This document shows, in pieces, positions 1 through 7,782 of a stretch of DNA of 33,150 nucleotides (position 1 is its first letter; each line of letters starts with the position of its first letter). The DNA lies in contig JANYHE010000125.1 in NCBI GenBank assembly GCA_025359215.1, forward strand, positions 1 to 33,150. Reading direction: 5' to 3'. Below the pieces are notes generated by a model, which was given only the letters and a program-made list of their open reading frames with translations, was not told where the DNA came from and searched no databases. Source of the stretch: Hyphomicrobiales bacterium (GTDB lineage Bacteria; Pseudomonadota; Alphaproteobacteria; Rhizobiales; Aestuariivirgaceae). The position numbers and the translations under genes were made by a program.

Positions 1-2
1 CT

Positions 3-1127
3 GGCGAAGATGCCAAGGCCCGCGTCGCCCGCATTATGGGCCGCGAATTTATGGACAATGCTGTGCCTGTGAATCATGCAAATGAAGATATTCGCGTTGG
101 GGGATTTGCAGGCCTTCCCACTTATGCACGCGGCCAAAGCACCATGCAGTTTGCTTTTGTGAATGGCAGGCCGGTGCGGGACAAATTGATTTTTGGCGCA
201 ATCCGTGGTGCTTACGCCGATGTGCTGCCGCCGGGGCGATATCCGGCAGTGGCACTGTTTATCGACTGTGCGCCGGAGCGGGTGGATGTGAATGTGCATC
301 CGGCCAAAACTGAATTGCGCTTTCGTGATTCCGGCTTTGTGCGGGGCATGATTGTCTCTGCAATTCGTCGGGCTATTGCAGGCTCCATTGCCAAACCAGA
401 TACCAATATTTCCACCGCGACGGCGCAAGCATTTCGCACACCGAATTATGCTCCGTACACTGATGGTTTTAGAGAAACTACGCAAACTGCCTTTGAAATG
501 CAAATGCCCTTGCAGGCATCAGTTGCCGAAAGCGAGATACAACAGGATTATCCTTTGGGTGTGGCACGGGCCCAAATTCACGGCACTTATATTGTGTCTC
601 AAACCTCAGACGGTTTTATTCTTGTTGATCAACATGCCGCCCACGAGCGCTTGGTTTATGAGCGCATGAAGCGCGAGCGGGCGGGCCAAGGCATTATCAC
701 CCAAGCCCTGCTGGTGCCGCAAGTGGTTGATCTTGATCCCGGCGCGGTTGCTGCCATTGCCGCGGTTGAAGATGTTTTGACCAGTGCAGGATTGAAAACT
801 GAAAGTTTTGGCGAGGGGGCTGTTCTGGTGCGCGAAGTGCCTGCGGCTTTGAGCTCTGGCAATATTGCGGCGATCCTTAAAGACTTGGCCGATGATGTGA
901 AGGAGCTCGATACTTTCACGACACTTGATGAGCGCATCAATCATGTTCTTGGCACCATGGCGTGCCATTATTCAGTGCGGGCAGGCCGCGTGTTGCGCGG
1001 TGAGGAAATGAATGCGCTCTTACGTGAAATGGAAGTGACGCCCAATTCCGGACAGTGCAACCATGGGCGACCCACTTTTATTGAGTTGAAGCTGGATGAT
1101 ATTGAGCGGTTGTTTGGGCGGAAATAA
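3..1127 (+). CDS. mutL: DNA mismatch repair protein MutL (5' end outside window)
   Basis: This is the C-terminal 374 residues of MutL, the ATPase and nicking factor that links MutS mismatch recognition to strand removal. The reading frame is open to the left window edge, so the start and the N-terminal ATPase motifs lie outside; the first ATG at 36 is internal. What is visible is the end of the GHKL/transducer region, including DVNVHPAKTELRF, then a linker of low conservation, then the dimerisation/endonuclease domain. The latter contains DQHAAHERLVYE, which fits the metal-binding endonuclease motif DQHA(x2)E(x4)E, and near the end CNHGRPT. Together these indicate an endonuclease-type MutL, as expected in a lineage without MutH. 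The stop codon abuts the stop of convergent rsmD with no spacer. Confidence 0.96.
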   Translation, partial: GEDAKARVARIMGREFMDNAVPVNHANEDIRVGGFAGLPTYARGQSTMQFAFVNGRPVRDKLIFGAIRGAYADVLPPGRYPAVALFIDCAPERVDVNVHPAKTELRFRDSGFVRGMIVSAIRRAIAGSIAKPDTNISTATAQAFRTPNYAPYTDGFRETTQTAFEMQMPLQASVAESEIQQDYPLGVARAQIHGTYIVSQTSDGFILVDQHAAHERLVYERMKRERAGQGIITQALLVPQVVDLDPGAVAAIAAVEDVLTSAGLKTESFGEGAVLVREVPAALSSGNIAAILKDLADDVKELDTFTTLDERINHVLGTMACHYSVRAGRVLRGEEMNALLREMEVTPNSGQCNHGRPTFIELKLDDIERLFGRK

Positions 1128-1685
1128 TCAGGCCGCCCGATAAATCCGCACCTGCGTTTCACCATAGCTGCGCTGGTCGATGAGTGTGAGGCCTGGTTGA
1201 TCGGCGACTTGCGCTTTTTCGGCTTCTTCCAAAACCACGATGGCACCCGCTGCCAGCCAGCCACCATCGCGCAGAGACACCAATGCTTTTTCACCGAGGC
1301 CCTTATTGTAGGGTGGATCAGCGAACACCAGCGAATAAGGCGATTGTGGAGCCGAAGGGCCTAAATCAGTGGCATCACGCCGCCAGATTTTGCATTGGCC
1401 AATCACGCCACACCCATCGGCATTGCGGCGGATCAAGCCACGGGCTTCGGTGCCGTCTTCCACGAACAAACAAAACTTCGCACCGCGTGAAATAGCTTCC
1501 AAGCCCAAGGCGCCTGTACCGGCAAACAAATCCATAACGCGGGCGTCTTCCAATGTGAAGTCGGCGATGCCGTGGGCGAGGATGTTAAAAATCGATTCTC
1601 GCACGCGGTCGGATGTGGGACGGGTGTCGGACGTGGAGGGGCCTGCAATTTCACGACCCCTGAATTTTCCACCGACAATGCGCAT
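1128..1685 (-). CDS. rsmD: 16S rRNA (guanine(966)-N(2))-methyltransferase RsmD
   Basis: This 185-residue SAM-dependent methyltransferase modifies G966 of 16S rRNA during 30S assembly. The protein starts MRIVGGKFRG, the typical RsmD N-terminus. The SAM-binding motif DLFAGTGALGLE is at about residues 52-63 and the catalytic DPPY at 123-126. The frame is open to 1892, but the upstream part has no family similarity and would run into divergent tadA, so the ATG at 1685 was chosen; it is preceded by AAGGGG. The gene is convergent with mutL and divergent from the tRNA deaminase, with 42 bp between the two start codons, so the two probably share a short promoter region. Length and motifs are normal. 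Confidence 0.94.
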   Translation of the reverse strand: MRIVGGKFRGREIAGPSTSDTRPTSDRVRESIFNILAHGIADFTLEDARVMDLFAGTGALGLEAISRGAKFCLFVEDGTEARGLIRRNADGCGVIGQCKIWRRDATDLGPSAPQSPYSLVFADPPYNKGLGEKALVSLRDGGWLAAGAIVVLEEAEKAQVADQPGLTLIDQRSYGETQVRIYRAA

Positions 1686-1727
1686 AGCCCCTTGACCTTT
1701 CTGAACTTCTGCCGCTTCTGTGCCACG

Positions 1728-2183
1728 ATGAGAGAAAAACTTCCAGAGCTGATGTTGCTTGCCTTTGCCGAGGCGAAGGCGGCGGCTGAGCGGGGTGAAG
1801 TTCCGGTGGGTGCTGTGATTGTGGATGCCAGTGGCCACGTGATTGCGGCGGCTGGTAATCGCACTTTGGAACTTAAAGATCCAACTGCTCATGCCGAGAT
1901 GCTGGCCATCCGTGTGGCGGCGCAGACCCTATCATCTGAGCGCCTGATTGATTGTGATCTCTACGTCACCCTGGAGCCCTGTGCCATGTGTGCAGCGGCC
2001 ATTTCATTTGCGCGGTTGCGGCGGATTTATTTTGCGACCGGTGATGAAAAGATGGGGGCTGTGGAACATGGGCCACGGTTTTTCAATCAAGCCACCTGCC
2101 ACCATGCGCCAGACGTTTATAGCGGCATTGGCGAGAGTCAGGGCCAAGAATTATTAAGATCGTTTTTTCAGTCGCGGCGTTGA
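1728..2183 (+). CDS. tadA: tRNA(adenine(34)) deaminase TadA
   Basis: This 151-residue zinc-dependent deaminase converts adenosine 34 of tRNA-Arg(ACG) to inosine in the cytoplasm. The cytidine/deoxycytidylate deaminase signature is complete: HAE at residues 55-57 (zinc ligand and proton-shuttle glutamate) and PCAMC at 84-88 (two zinc-ligand cysteines). The ATG at 1728 gives the usual family length; the frame continues upstream to 1572, but that part runs antisense through rsmD and is not conserved. No clear Shine-Dalgarno sequence precedes 1728, and an in-frame ATG at 1752 is an alternative. The 3' end overlaps the convergent pdeM gene by 16 bp. It is unrelated to the pilus ATPase that is also called TadA. 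Confidence 0.93.
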   Translation: MREKLPELMLLAFAEAKAAAERGEVPVGAVIVDASGHVIAAAGNRTLELKDPTAHAEMLAIRVAAQTLSSERLIDCDLYVTLEPCAMCAAAISFARLRRIYFATGDEKMGAVEHGPRFFNQATCHHAPDVYSGIGESQGQELLRSFFQSRR

Positions 2184-2971
2184 ACGCGTGACAGTGGGAA
2201 GCGATGAATGGCAGCTTGGCCAATCATCCAAGCGTGTGTTTCAGCTTCATTGAACAGCCCAGCGAAGGCTTTTGAAGTGATGGCAAGACCACCTGTATAA
2301 GCCCCAAAAGCGGGCATGATGAGACGGGTATTATCACCCACAAAACATTTACCATAAAGCCTGCGCCCACGCTGGGTGAGGCCGCAGCCGGGGTGCAGGT
2401 GGCCTGCGATTTCGAAATTGTCTTCTCTCCTTCTCCACGAAGTGGGGAAGGCGGCGCCCTTGCGCCGGATGGGGTGGCTCGAACTTAATGATTCGGCACC
2501 GAGATCCCCACCCGTCTCGCCTTGCGGCGATCCACCCTCCCCGCTCTGCGAGGAGGGAGAAGGAAGAGAAGGTTCGTGGCGTAGAGTGAGTGGGCCTAAG
2601 CTCAGTGACTCCGCACCTTGTCCACCAATCGCTTGCGGCGGTTCGGGATCGTGATTTCCGCAAATCCAAATTGTCTCATAAGAGCTTGTAATGTTTCGAA
2701 TGGTGATGAGATGGGTGTCATCCAACCTCGTTTCACCCTCGCCATCGTGAAAACTATCGCCTAGAAAAATTAATCGCTTCGGATTGGCAGCACTCACCAC
2801 CTCTTCCAAAAGTTTGAGCGTGATGGCTGTATCATAAGGTGGCACGTGAATACCGCGCCGTGCCAGACTGCTGCCCTGCTCCAAATGCAAATCAGCAATG
2901 ATCAGCGTTTCATAATCAGGCACATAGAGTGCGCCAGAAAAATCTGGGATCAGTTCCATGCCGCCCAGCAT
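2168..2971 (-). CDS. pdeM: Ligase-associated DNA damage response endonuclease PdeM (metallophosphoesterase) with in-frame palindromic insert
   Basis: This 267-residue calcineurin-type metallophosphoesterase belongs to the family found beside Lhr helicases and DNA ligases; a DNA-repair nuclease role is inferred from that family. The metal-site motifs are all present: DLH at residues 27-29, GD at 71-72, GNHD at 105-108 and GHLH at 190-193. Between RHEP (131-134) and the GHLH motif lies an extra stretch of 50 residues (about 135-184), rich in Ser, Gly and Arg, encoded by an imperfect palindromic repeat at 2422-2571. The family normally has only a short loop here. The ATG at 2971 lies 13 bp after the lhr stop; an ATG at 2959 is also possible. 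The frame is open further upstream inside lhr, but that part is not conserved. Whether the protein is active is unknown. Confidence 0.88.
   Translation of the reverse strand: MLGGMELIPDFSGALYVPDYETLIIADLHLEQGSSLARRGIHVPPYDTAITLKLLEEVVSAANPKRLIFLGDSFHDGEGETRLDDTHLITIRNITSSYETIWICGNHDPEPPQAIGGQGAESLSLGPLTLRHEPSLPSPSSQSGEGGSPQGETGGDLGAESLSSSHPIRRKGAAFPTSWRRREDNFEIAGHLHPGCGLTQRGRRLYGKCFVGDNTRLIMPAFGAYTGGLAITSKAFAGLFNEAETHAWMIGQAAIHRFPLSRVQRRD
2422..2571. repeat. 150-bp imperfect palindromic element inserted in frame in pdeM
   Basis: The ends are near-perfect inverted repeats, CTTCTCTCCTTCTCC on the left and GGAGAAGGAAGAGAAG on the right, differing by one base in spacing. Inside are further short hairpins: CTTCTCCAC/GTGGGGAAG at 2431-2449, GGCGC/GCGCC around 2454-2466, CGCC/GGCG around 2518-2529 and CCTCC/GGAGG around 2536-2555. 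The unit is 150 bp, exactly 50 codons, with no stop in the pdeM frame. I infer a non-autonomous palindromic repeat of the REP/MITE type: similar CCTTCTCC-type palindromes are common between genes in Rhizobiales, and insertion inside genes recalls Rickettsia palindromic elements. I see no other copy in this window. Confidence 0.72.
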
Positions 2972-2984
2972 AATCTTATGGGTT

Positions 2985-5444
2985 TTAGACAAGCCTTGTG
3001 GCCTCGGAGATGAGTTCGTCAGCAGCTTCGGCGAGAAGGGCATCATGGGCATCGCCGTAAATTGATTCGCGCCCAATCTCAAGCAGCACCGGAACCGCCA
3101 AGGGTGAAACCCGCTCCAGCGCTTTATGCAGAATTTGATTTTTAATGCGCTTCAACATGGCCCCCAACCTGTGCACATCAATCATGCCCTCTGCTGCATC
3201 ATCCCATGCGGCCCGCAATAAAATATGATCGGGCTGATGGGTGCGCAAAGCATCATAAATTAAATCGGTGTTCACAGTCACTTGCCGCGCCGTTTTTTGC
3301 TTGCCAGGATAATTACGCTCGATGAGGCCCGCGATGATGGCGCAGTTTCTAAAGGTGCGTTTCATCAAATTGGATTCCGCCAACCATGCATCCAAATCAT
3401 CGCCTAACATGTCTTCATCAAAAAGTTTGGCGAGCGAAAGTTTGCCGCTGGCAATCATGGCCGACATGTCGCCAAGACTCCAAATGACTAAAGCATATTC
3501 CGAGGCCACAAAACCCATGGGCTTGGCGCCCCAACGCTCTAATCGCCTCGTGAGTAACATGCCCAGCGTTTGCTGCGCCAAGCGGCCTTCGAAGGGGTAG
3601 CACACCAGATAGTGTTTATCGGCACGGGGGAAGGTTTCGACCAGCATTTGGTCGGCCCGTGGCAGGGCAGAAGCCCAGCTTTGGGTGTTGAGCCAGTCTT
3701 GCACTTGGTGCGGAAGAAATTGCTGTTTAGATTTATCAGCAAGAATTCCACGCACCCGTTCAGCCAAATAAGTTGAGAGCGGAAACTTGCCACCATTATA
3801 AGACGGGATCATCGGGTCGCGGCCCGGCGCACGGGTGGCCAGAGCGCCAAATTCATCGAGCCCCTCAAAGCGCAGCACTTCGCCTGAAAATAAAAACGTG
3901 TCACCAATGCGCAATTGGGAGAGGAAATATTCTTCCAGTTCGCCCAGAACGCGGCCCCCTGTGACCACGCGCTTGCCTAAACGGTTGCGAACCCCTGCAA
4001 TGCGGAGCTTTAGCATTTCAGCACCAATAATAGTGCCCATGTTCATTTTATAACGCTGGGCCAAAAGCGGATGGGCAAGGCGAAATTTGCCTGAAGAATC
4101 ACGCTTGAGTTTCGCATAACGCTCATAGGCTTTCAGCGCATATCCACCCGTGGCCACATAGTCTAAAGTCTGATCAAAAAGTTCGCGACTGAGTTTGCGG
4201 TAGGTGAAGGCCGACGTGACTTCAGTATAAAGCTGATCAACATCAAAGGGAGCCGCACAAGCACAGCCCAAAATATGTTGGGCCAGCACATCCAATTTCA
4301 TCACAGTTGGATATTCTGAATCTTGCGCGCCTTCAGCAGCTGCATGGCGGGCGGCTTCACATTCCAAAACTTCAAACCGATTGGAAGGCACCAGCATGGC
4401 ATTGCTGGATTCATCCAAACGGTGATTGGCGCGACCAATGCGTTGCAGCAAACGCGACGACCCTTTGGGTGCTCCCACATGCACTACAAAATCGACATCC
4501 CCCCAATCAATGCCGAGGTCCAAAGTGGAGGTGCAGACCACAGCTTTAATTTTATTGTCGGCCATGGCCGCTTCCACTTTGCGGCGCTGGGCCACATCCA
4601 ACGAACCATGGTGCAAAGCGATGGGCAGATTATCTTCATTGGCCGTCCATAATTCTTGGAAAACCATTTCGGCTTGGCTGCGGGTGTTCACAAAAATCAA
4701 AGACATTTTGGCTTTTTTAATCTCCGCATAGATTTCTGGAATGGCATAGACGGCGCGGTGGCCGCTCCATGGCACGCGCTCAGCGGATTCAAGAATACGA
4801 ATTTTGGGTGGGGCACCTGCATTACCGAACACCAGTTGCGTCGATGGTGAAAGCCATTGTTTAAGCGCATCTGGGTCTGCCACTGTGGCTGAAAGTCCTG
4901 TGAAGCGGGCTTTTGGCGCGTGCGATTTTAATCGCGTTAGCGCAAGTGATAACAACACGCCACGCTTGTTGCTCACCACAGAATGAAGCTCATCAATGAT
5001 CACCGCTTTTAAACTGCGCAGCAAATGCGCGGCTGTGGGATCAGCAATCAGCAAAGAGACTTGTTCTGGTGTGGTGATCAAAATATCAGGCGGAATAATG
5101 CGCTGCCGCTGGCGGCGCGAATGGGGTGTGTCGCCTGTCCTCGTTTCTACGGTGATGGGCAATTTCATTTCCGCAATGGGTGCTTCAAGATTGCGGGCAA
5201 TATCCACCGCCAATGCTTTCAGTGGAGAAATATAAAGTGTGTGAATACCTGAGGTTTCGTGAGGCTCTGCGAGTTCTACCAATGTGGGCAAGAAGCCCGC
5301 CAAAGTTTTGCCGCCGCCGGTTGGCGAAATCAGCAGCGTGTTTTCGTTGTTAAGGCCCAGCTCCAACATGTGCAATTGATGGGTACGCGGCTGCCAGCCA
5401 CGCTCCGAAAACCACTGCACAAATGATGTTGGTAAAAGACTCAT
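2985..5444 (-). CDS. lhr: Ligase-associated DNA damage response DEXH-box helicase (Lhr-like)
   Basis: This 819-residue superfamily 2 helicase is predicted to unwind DNA, or RNA-DNA duplexes, during repair in the cytoplasm. It has the Lhr-core layout: a RecA1 domain with Walker A SPTGGGKT at residues 40-47 and the DEXH box DELH at 151-154, then a RecA2 domain with VCTSTLDLGIDWGDVD and QRIGRANHR, followed by a winged-helix/Lhr C-terminal region. The ATG at 5444 (MSLLPTSF) was preferred over an upstream in-frame start at 5504, because the extra 20 residues lack similarity and would overlap the divergent MATE gene. pdeM follows 13 bp downstream, forming the known two-gene unit; the ATP-dependent ligase and exonuclease that often accompany it are absent here. 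Confidence 0.93.
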   Translation of the reverse strand: MSLLPTSFVQWFSERGWQPRTHQLHMLELGLNNENTLLISPTGGGKTLAGFLPTLVELAEPHETSGIHTLYISPLKALAVDIARNLEAPIAEMKLPITVETRTGDTPHSRRQRQRIIPPDILITTPEQVSLLIADPTAAHLLRSLKAVIIDELHSVVSNKRGVLLSLALTRLKSHAPKARFTGLSATVADPDALKQWLSPSTQLVFGNAGAPPKIRILESAERVPWSGHRAVYAIPEIYAEIKKAKMSLIFVNTRSQAEMVFQELWTANEDNLPIALHHGSLDVAQRRKVEAAMADNKIKAVVCTSTLDLGIDWGDVDFVVHVGAPKGSSRLLQRIGRANHRLDESSNAMLVPSNRFEVLECEAARHAAAEGAQDSEYPTVMKLDVLAQHILGCACAAPFDVDQLYTEVTSAFTYRKLSRELFDQTLDYVATGGYALKAYERYAKLKRDSSGKFRLAHPLLAQRYKMNMGTIIGAEMLKLRIAGVRNRLGKRVVTGGRVLGELEEYFLSQLRIGDTFLFSGEVLRFEGLDEFGALATRAPGRDPMIPSYNGGKFPLSTYLAERVRGILADKSKQQFLPHQVQDWLNTQSWASALPRADQMLVETFPRADKHYLVCYPFEGRLAQQTLGMLLTRRLERWGAKPMGFVASEYALVIWSLGDMSAMIASGKLSLAKLFDEDMLGDDLDAWLAESNLMKRTFRNCAIIAGLIERNYPGKQKTARQVTVNTDLIYDALRTHQPDHILLRAAWDDAAEGMIDVHRLGAMLKRIKNQILHKALERVSPLAVPVLLEIGRESIYGDAHDALLAEAADELISEATRLV

Positions 5445-5471
5445 GAACTGGAACTTGACGCAGACAGAGCG

Positions 5472-6803
5472 GTGACGCAACACCATGCTATGAAACTCAC
5501 GCACCGTTCAGTTTTGGCTATCGCCATTCCCATCACGCTTTCAAATGTCACTGAGCCTTTGATAGGCGTGGTGAACACGACCGTGATTGGGCAATTGCCC
5601 GAGGCCCATTATATTGGAGCGGTTTCGGCGAGCACGTTGATCTTTTCATTTTTGTTTTGGGGCTTTGGATTTTTACGGCTTTCAACGGGTGGGCTTTCAG
5701 CGCAAGCCGTTGGCGCTAAGGATGATGCGGAATTGGCAGCGGTGTTTTGGCGCAGCTTTTCGCTGGCAGTGGCCATTGGGTTGGCACTTTTGCTGGCCAG
5801 CCCGCTTATCGGCAAGCTTGCCTATAGCCTGATTGGTGGATCTAATGAAATTCGCACCGAAGGTCTCACTTATTTTAATTATCGTATTTGGTCGGCACCC
5901 GCTGCGCTGGCCAATTTCAGCATTTTGGGTTGGTTCGTTGGGCAAGCGCGGGCCAAATTTGCATTTTACACGCAGGTGTTTCTCAATGTTGTCAACATGA
6001 GCCTCAGTGCCTATTTGGTTTTGGTGTTGCACATGAATGTGGCTGGCGTGGGATTGGCGGCGGTGATTGCGGAATACGCCGCCGTGATTTTAGGGTTGGT
6101 GTTTGTGGCGCGACGCATGCGGTCCTTAAACGAGCGGTTCGACAGCACTCGGGTTTTTAATGCAACCAAGCTGCTCTCCACACTCAGTTCCAACGGTGAT
6201 ATTATGATCCGCACTTTGTGCCTGCTGTTTGCGTTTGCATGGTTCACAGCGCGTGGCGCGCGGGCTGGCGATTTGGTGATTGCTACCAATGCGGTGCTGC
6301 TCAATTTTTTTGAGATGTCAGCCTATTTGATTGATGGTTTTAGCTATGCGGCTGAGTCTTTGGTGGGGCAAGCGGTGGGGGCTAAAAATCGTCCTCAGTT
6401 TTGGCAGGCAATCAAACTCACAACCGGATGGGCCATGGTGCTGGGTGCTTTGTGCAGCTTTATCATTTGGCTTGGTGGGCCATGGTTTATTGATTATATG
6501 GCTGTGAATCCCGAAGTGCGCTCAATGGCGCGAGAGTATTTGGGTTGGACAATATTGCTGCCAATTATATCTGTGATCTGCTTTCAGTTTGACGGCATTT
6601 TTACAGGGGCCATGGCCACGCGCGACATGCGCAATATGATGGCGCTTTCGCTGGGCATTTATATGATCAGTTGGTGGTTCCTTGAGCGCAGTTTTGGCAA
6701 TCACGGGTTGTGGGCTTCGCTCAATATATTTCTATTGGCCCGCACAATAAGCTTTGCTGCGCGAGTGCCAGCAATCGAAAGAACTGCGTTTCAAACCGCT
6801 TGA
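5472..6803 (+). CDS. MATE family (DinF-like) multidrug efflux transporter
   Basis: This inner-membrane protein of about 443 residues is predicted to have 12 transmembrane helices and to export organic cations or metabolites using an ion gradient. The N-terminus (RSVLAIAIPITLSNVTEPL) and the internal SYAAESLVGQAVGAKN match the MATE family, DinF branch. The start is uncertain: GTG at 5472 or ATG at 5490 (MKLTHRSVL), neither with a strong Shine-Dalgarno sequence. Only about 27-45 bp separate it from the divergent lhr start, so promoters must overlap the coding ends. The 3' end overlaps the convergent TerB-family gene by 13 bp. The substrate cannot be told from sequence. Confidence 0.9.
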   Translation: MTQHHAMKLTHRSVLAIAIPITLSNVTEPLIGVVNTTVIGQLPEAHYIGAVSASTLIFSFLFWGFGFLRLSTGGLSAQAVGAKDDAELAAVFWRSFSLAVAIGLALLLASPLIGKLAYSLIGGSNEIRTEGLTYFNYRIWSAPAALANFSILGWFVGQARAKFAFYTQVFLNVVNMSLSAYLVLVLHMNVAGVGLAAVIAEYAAVILGLVFVARRMRSLNERFDSTRVFNATKLLSTLSSNGDIMIRTLCLLFAFAWFTARGARAGDLVIATNAVLLNFFEMSAYLIDGFSYAAESLVGQAVGAKNRPQFWQAIKLTTGWAMVLGALCSFIIWLGGPWFIDYMAVNPEVRSMAREYLGWTILLPIISVICFQFDGIFTGAMATRDMRNMMALSLGIYMISWWFLERSFGNHGLWASLNIFLLARTISFAARVPAIERTAFQTA

Positions 6804-7204
6804 TAACGCGCAATGGCTGAGCGTTCGATGGCGGCAGTGACCAGCTTATCAAGGCCTAGTGCATCACGCAAAATGGCGAGAAAGCGCAGTTCTTCTTTGC
6901 CGACCACTAGATCGGAAGCGGCCACTTCAACAGCCAATGCATAAGCGGTTTCTTTCAGGCGCGCGGGCAATTGATTGGTGACAAGGCCCAGCACTGTGTT
7001 CATGCCTTCAGGCACTTCCAGAATATCACCACATTCATGGGCAATCGTCACAAGCCTTGTACGGTCAAATGATTTGAAGGCTGGCAGTGTGCGGATGAGC
7101 AAATCCATCTCGGCCAATTCTTCTGTGTTCATCCGGCCTTCGACGGCAGACATCATCACCATGACGTAGATTAAAGCTTGTTGGTTGCTGATGGTGCCGG
7201 GCAT
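6791..7204 (-). CDS. TerB-family (tellurite resistance-like) protein
   Basis: This 137-residue soluble, all-helical protein resembles the TerB domain family. It has acidic and hydrophobic helices in the pattern AVEGRMNTEELAEMD ... ASDLVVGKEELRFLAILRDALGL, where the acidic clusters typify this fold. TerB domains have been linked to metal sensing and membrane-associated stress complexes, but a stand-alone copy like this is common in alphaproteobacteria and need not confer tellurite resistance. The ATG at 7204 has AGGAAC upstream. It lies 32 bp downstream of the FMN reductase gene and is probably the last gene of the helicase-reductase transcript. The end overlaps the MATE gene on the opposite strand by 13 bp. 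Confidence 0.8.
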   Translation of the reverse strand: MPGTISNQQALIYVMVMMSAVEGRMNTEELAEMDLLIRTLPAFKSFDRTRLVTIAHECGDILEVPEGMNTVLGLVTNQLPARLKETAYALAVEVAASDLVVGKEELRFLAILRDALGLDKLVTAAIERSAIARYQAV

Positions 7205-7236
7205 GGGACGTTCCTAATTTAAGTTTAGAAGAAGAG

Positions 7237-7782
7237 TTAATCGAGAGAAGACGCCTTGTCCAGTTTCTCACCCAAGATTCGCAAGGCGCTAGAAATTTTC
7301 TCGGCCATCGCAATATCGTCGGCAATTTGTTTTGATGTAAGCGTTTTTGAAATGAGAGGTACAGCAATGCAGGCCTCCTCGATAATCTCGGCAGCCATTG
7401 TAGTTAACACCACCCGCAATGCATCTTGTGCTGCTGATGCGCGAGGAGAGGCGTTGAATAGTGCTATTTTTTTACCGAAGAATGTTTCACTTCCAACCAA
7501 CCAATCCAGCACATTTTTGAAGGTGCCAGGAATTCCCCGTGCATATTCCGGGCAGGCAAAAATTATGCCATCACAATCTGCCGCCAACGCCCGCAAGTGT
7601 TGAACGGTTTCGGGCAGTGTTGAGCTTTCAAGATCGGGATTGAAATGCGGAAGATCTCCCGCTCCGATCCAAATATTTAAATCCATAGTGTGTGGTGACA
7701 ATAATTTTGTCGCACCAAGCAGTGCGGAATTTGTTGATGCTTGGCGTAGGCTTCCTGAGATGCAGAGGATGGATTTCTTCAT
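7237..7782 (-). CDS. NADPH-dependent FMN reductase family protein
   Basis: This 181-residue flavodoxin-like protein is predicted to bind FMN and reduce it, quinones or other acceptors with NAD(P)H. Residues 10-18, GSLRQASTN, form the phosphate-binding loop of the family, and PEYARGIPGTFKNVLDWL is the characteristic flavin-contact motif. Length is normal. The start codon overlaps the stop of the upstream helicase by four bases (ATGA at 7779-7782), so the two are probably translationally coupled; the TerB-family gene follows 32 bp downstream. The physiological substrate is not evident; chromate, azo or quinone reductase activity is possible in this family. Confidence 0.88.
   Translation of the reverse strand: MKKSILCISGSLRQASTNSALLGATKLLSPHTMDLNIWIGAGDLPHFNPDLESSTLPETVQHLRALAADCDGIIFACPEYARGIPGTFKNVLDWLVGSETFFGKKIALFNASPRASAAQDALRVVLTTMAAEIIEEACIAVPLISKTLTSKQIADDIAMAEKISSALRILGEKLDKASSLD

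Noticed and set aside
606-968. Long open frame antisense to mutL, and similar antisense frames in other genes
   Set aside because: They mirror the codon structure of a well-supported gene, lack ribosome-binding sites and resemble no family I recognise.
2168-2971. pdeM considered as a pseudogene because of the internal repeat
   Set aside because: The frame is uninterrupted, the repeat is exactly 50 codons, and every visible metal-binding motif is retained, so there is no direct sign of inactivation.
6791-7204. TerB-family gene as evidence of a tellurite resistance operon
   Set aside because: No terC, terD, terZ or other ter genes are nearby, and lone TerB-domain proteins are common without that role.
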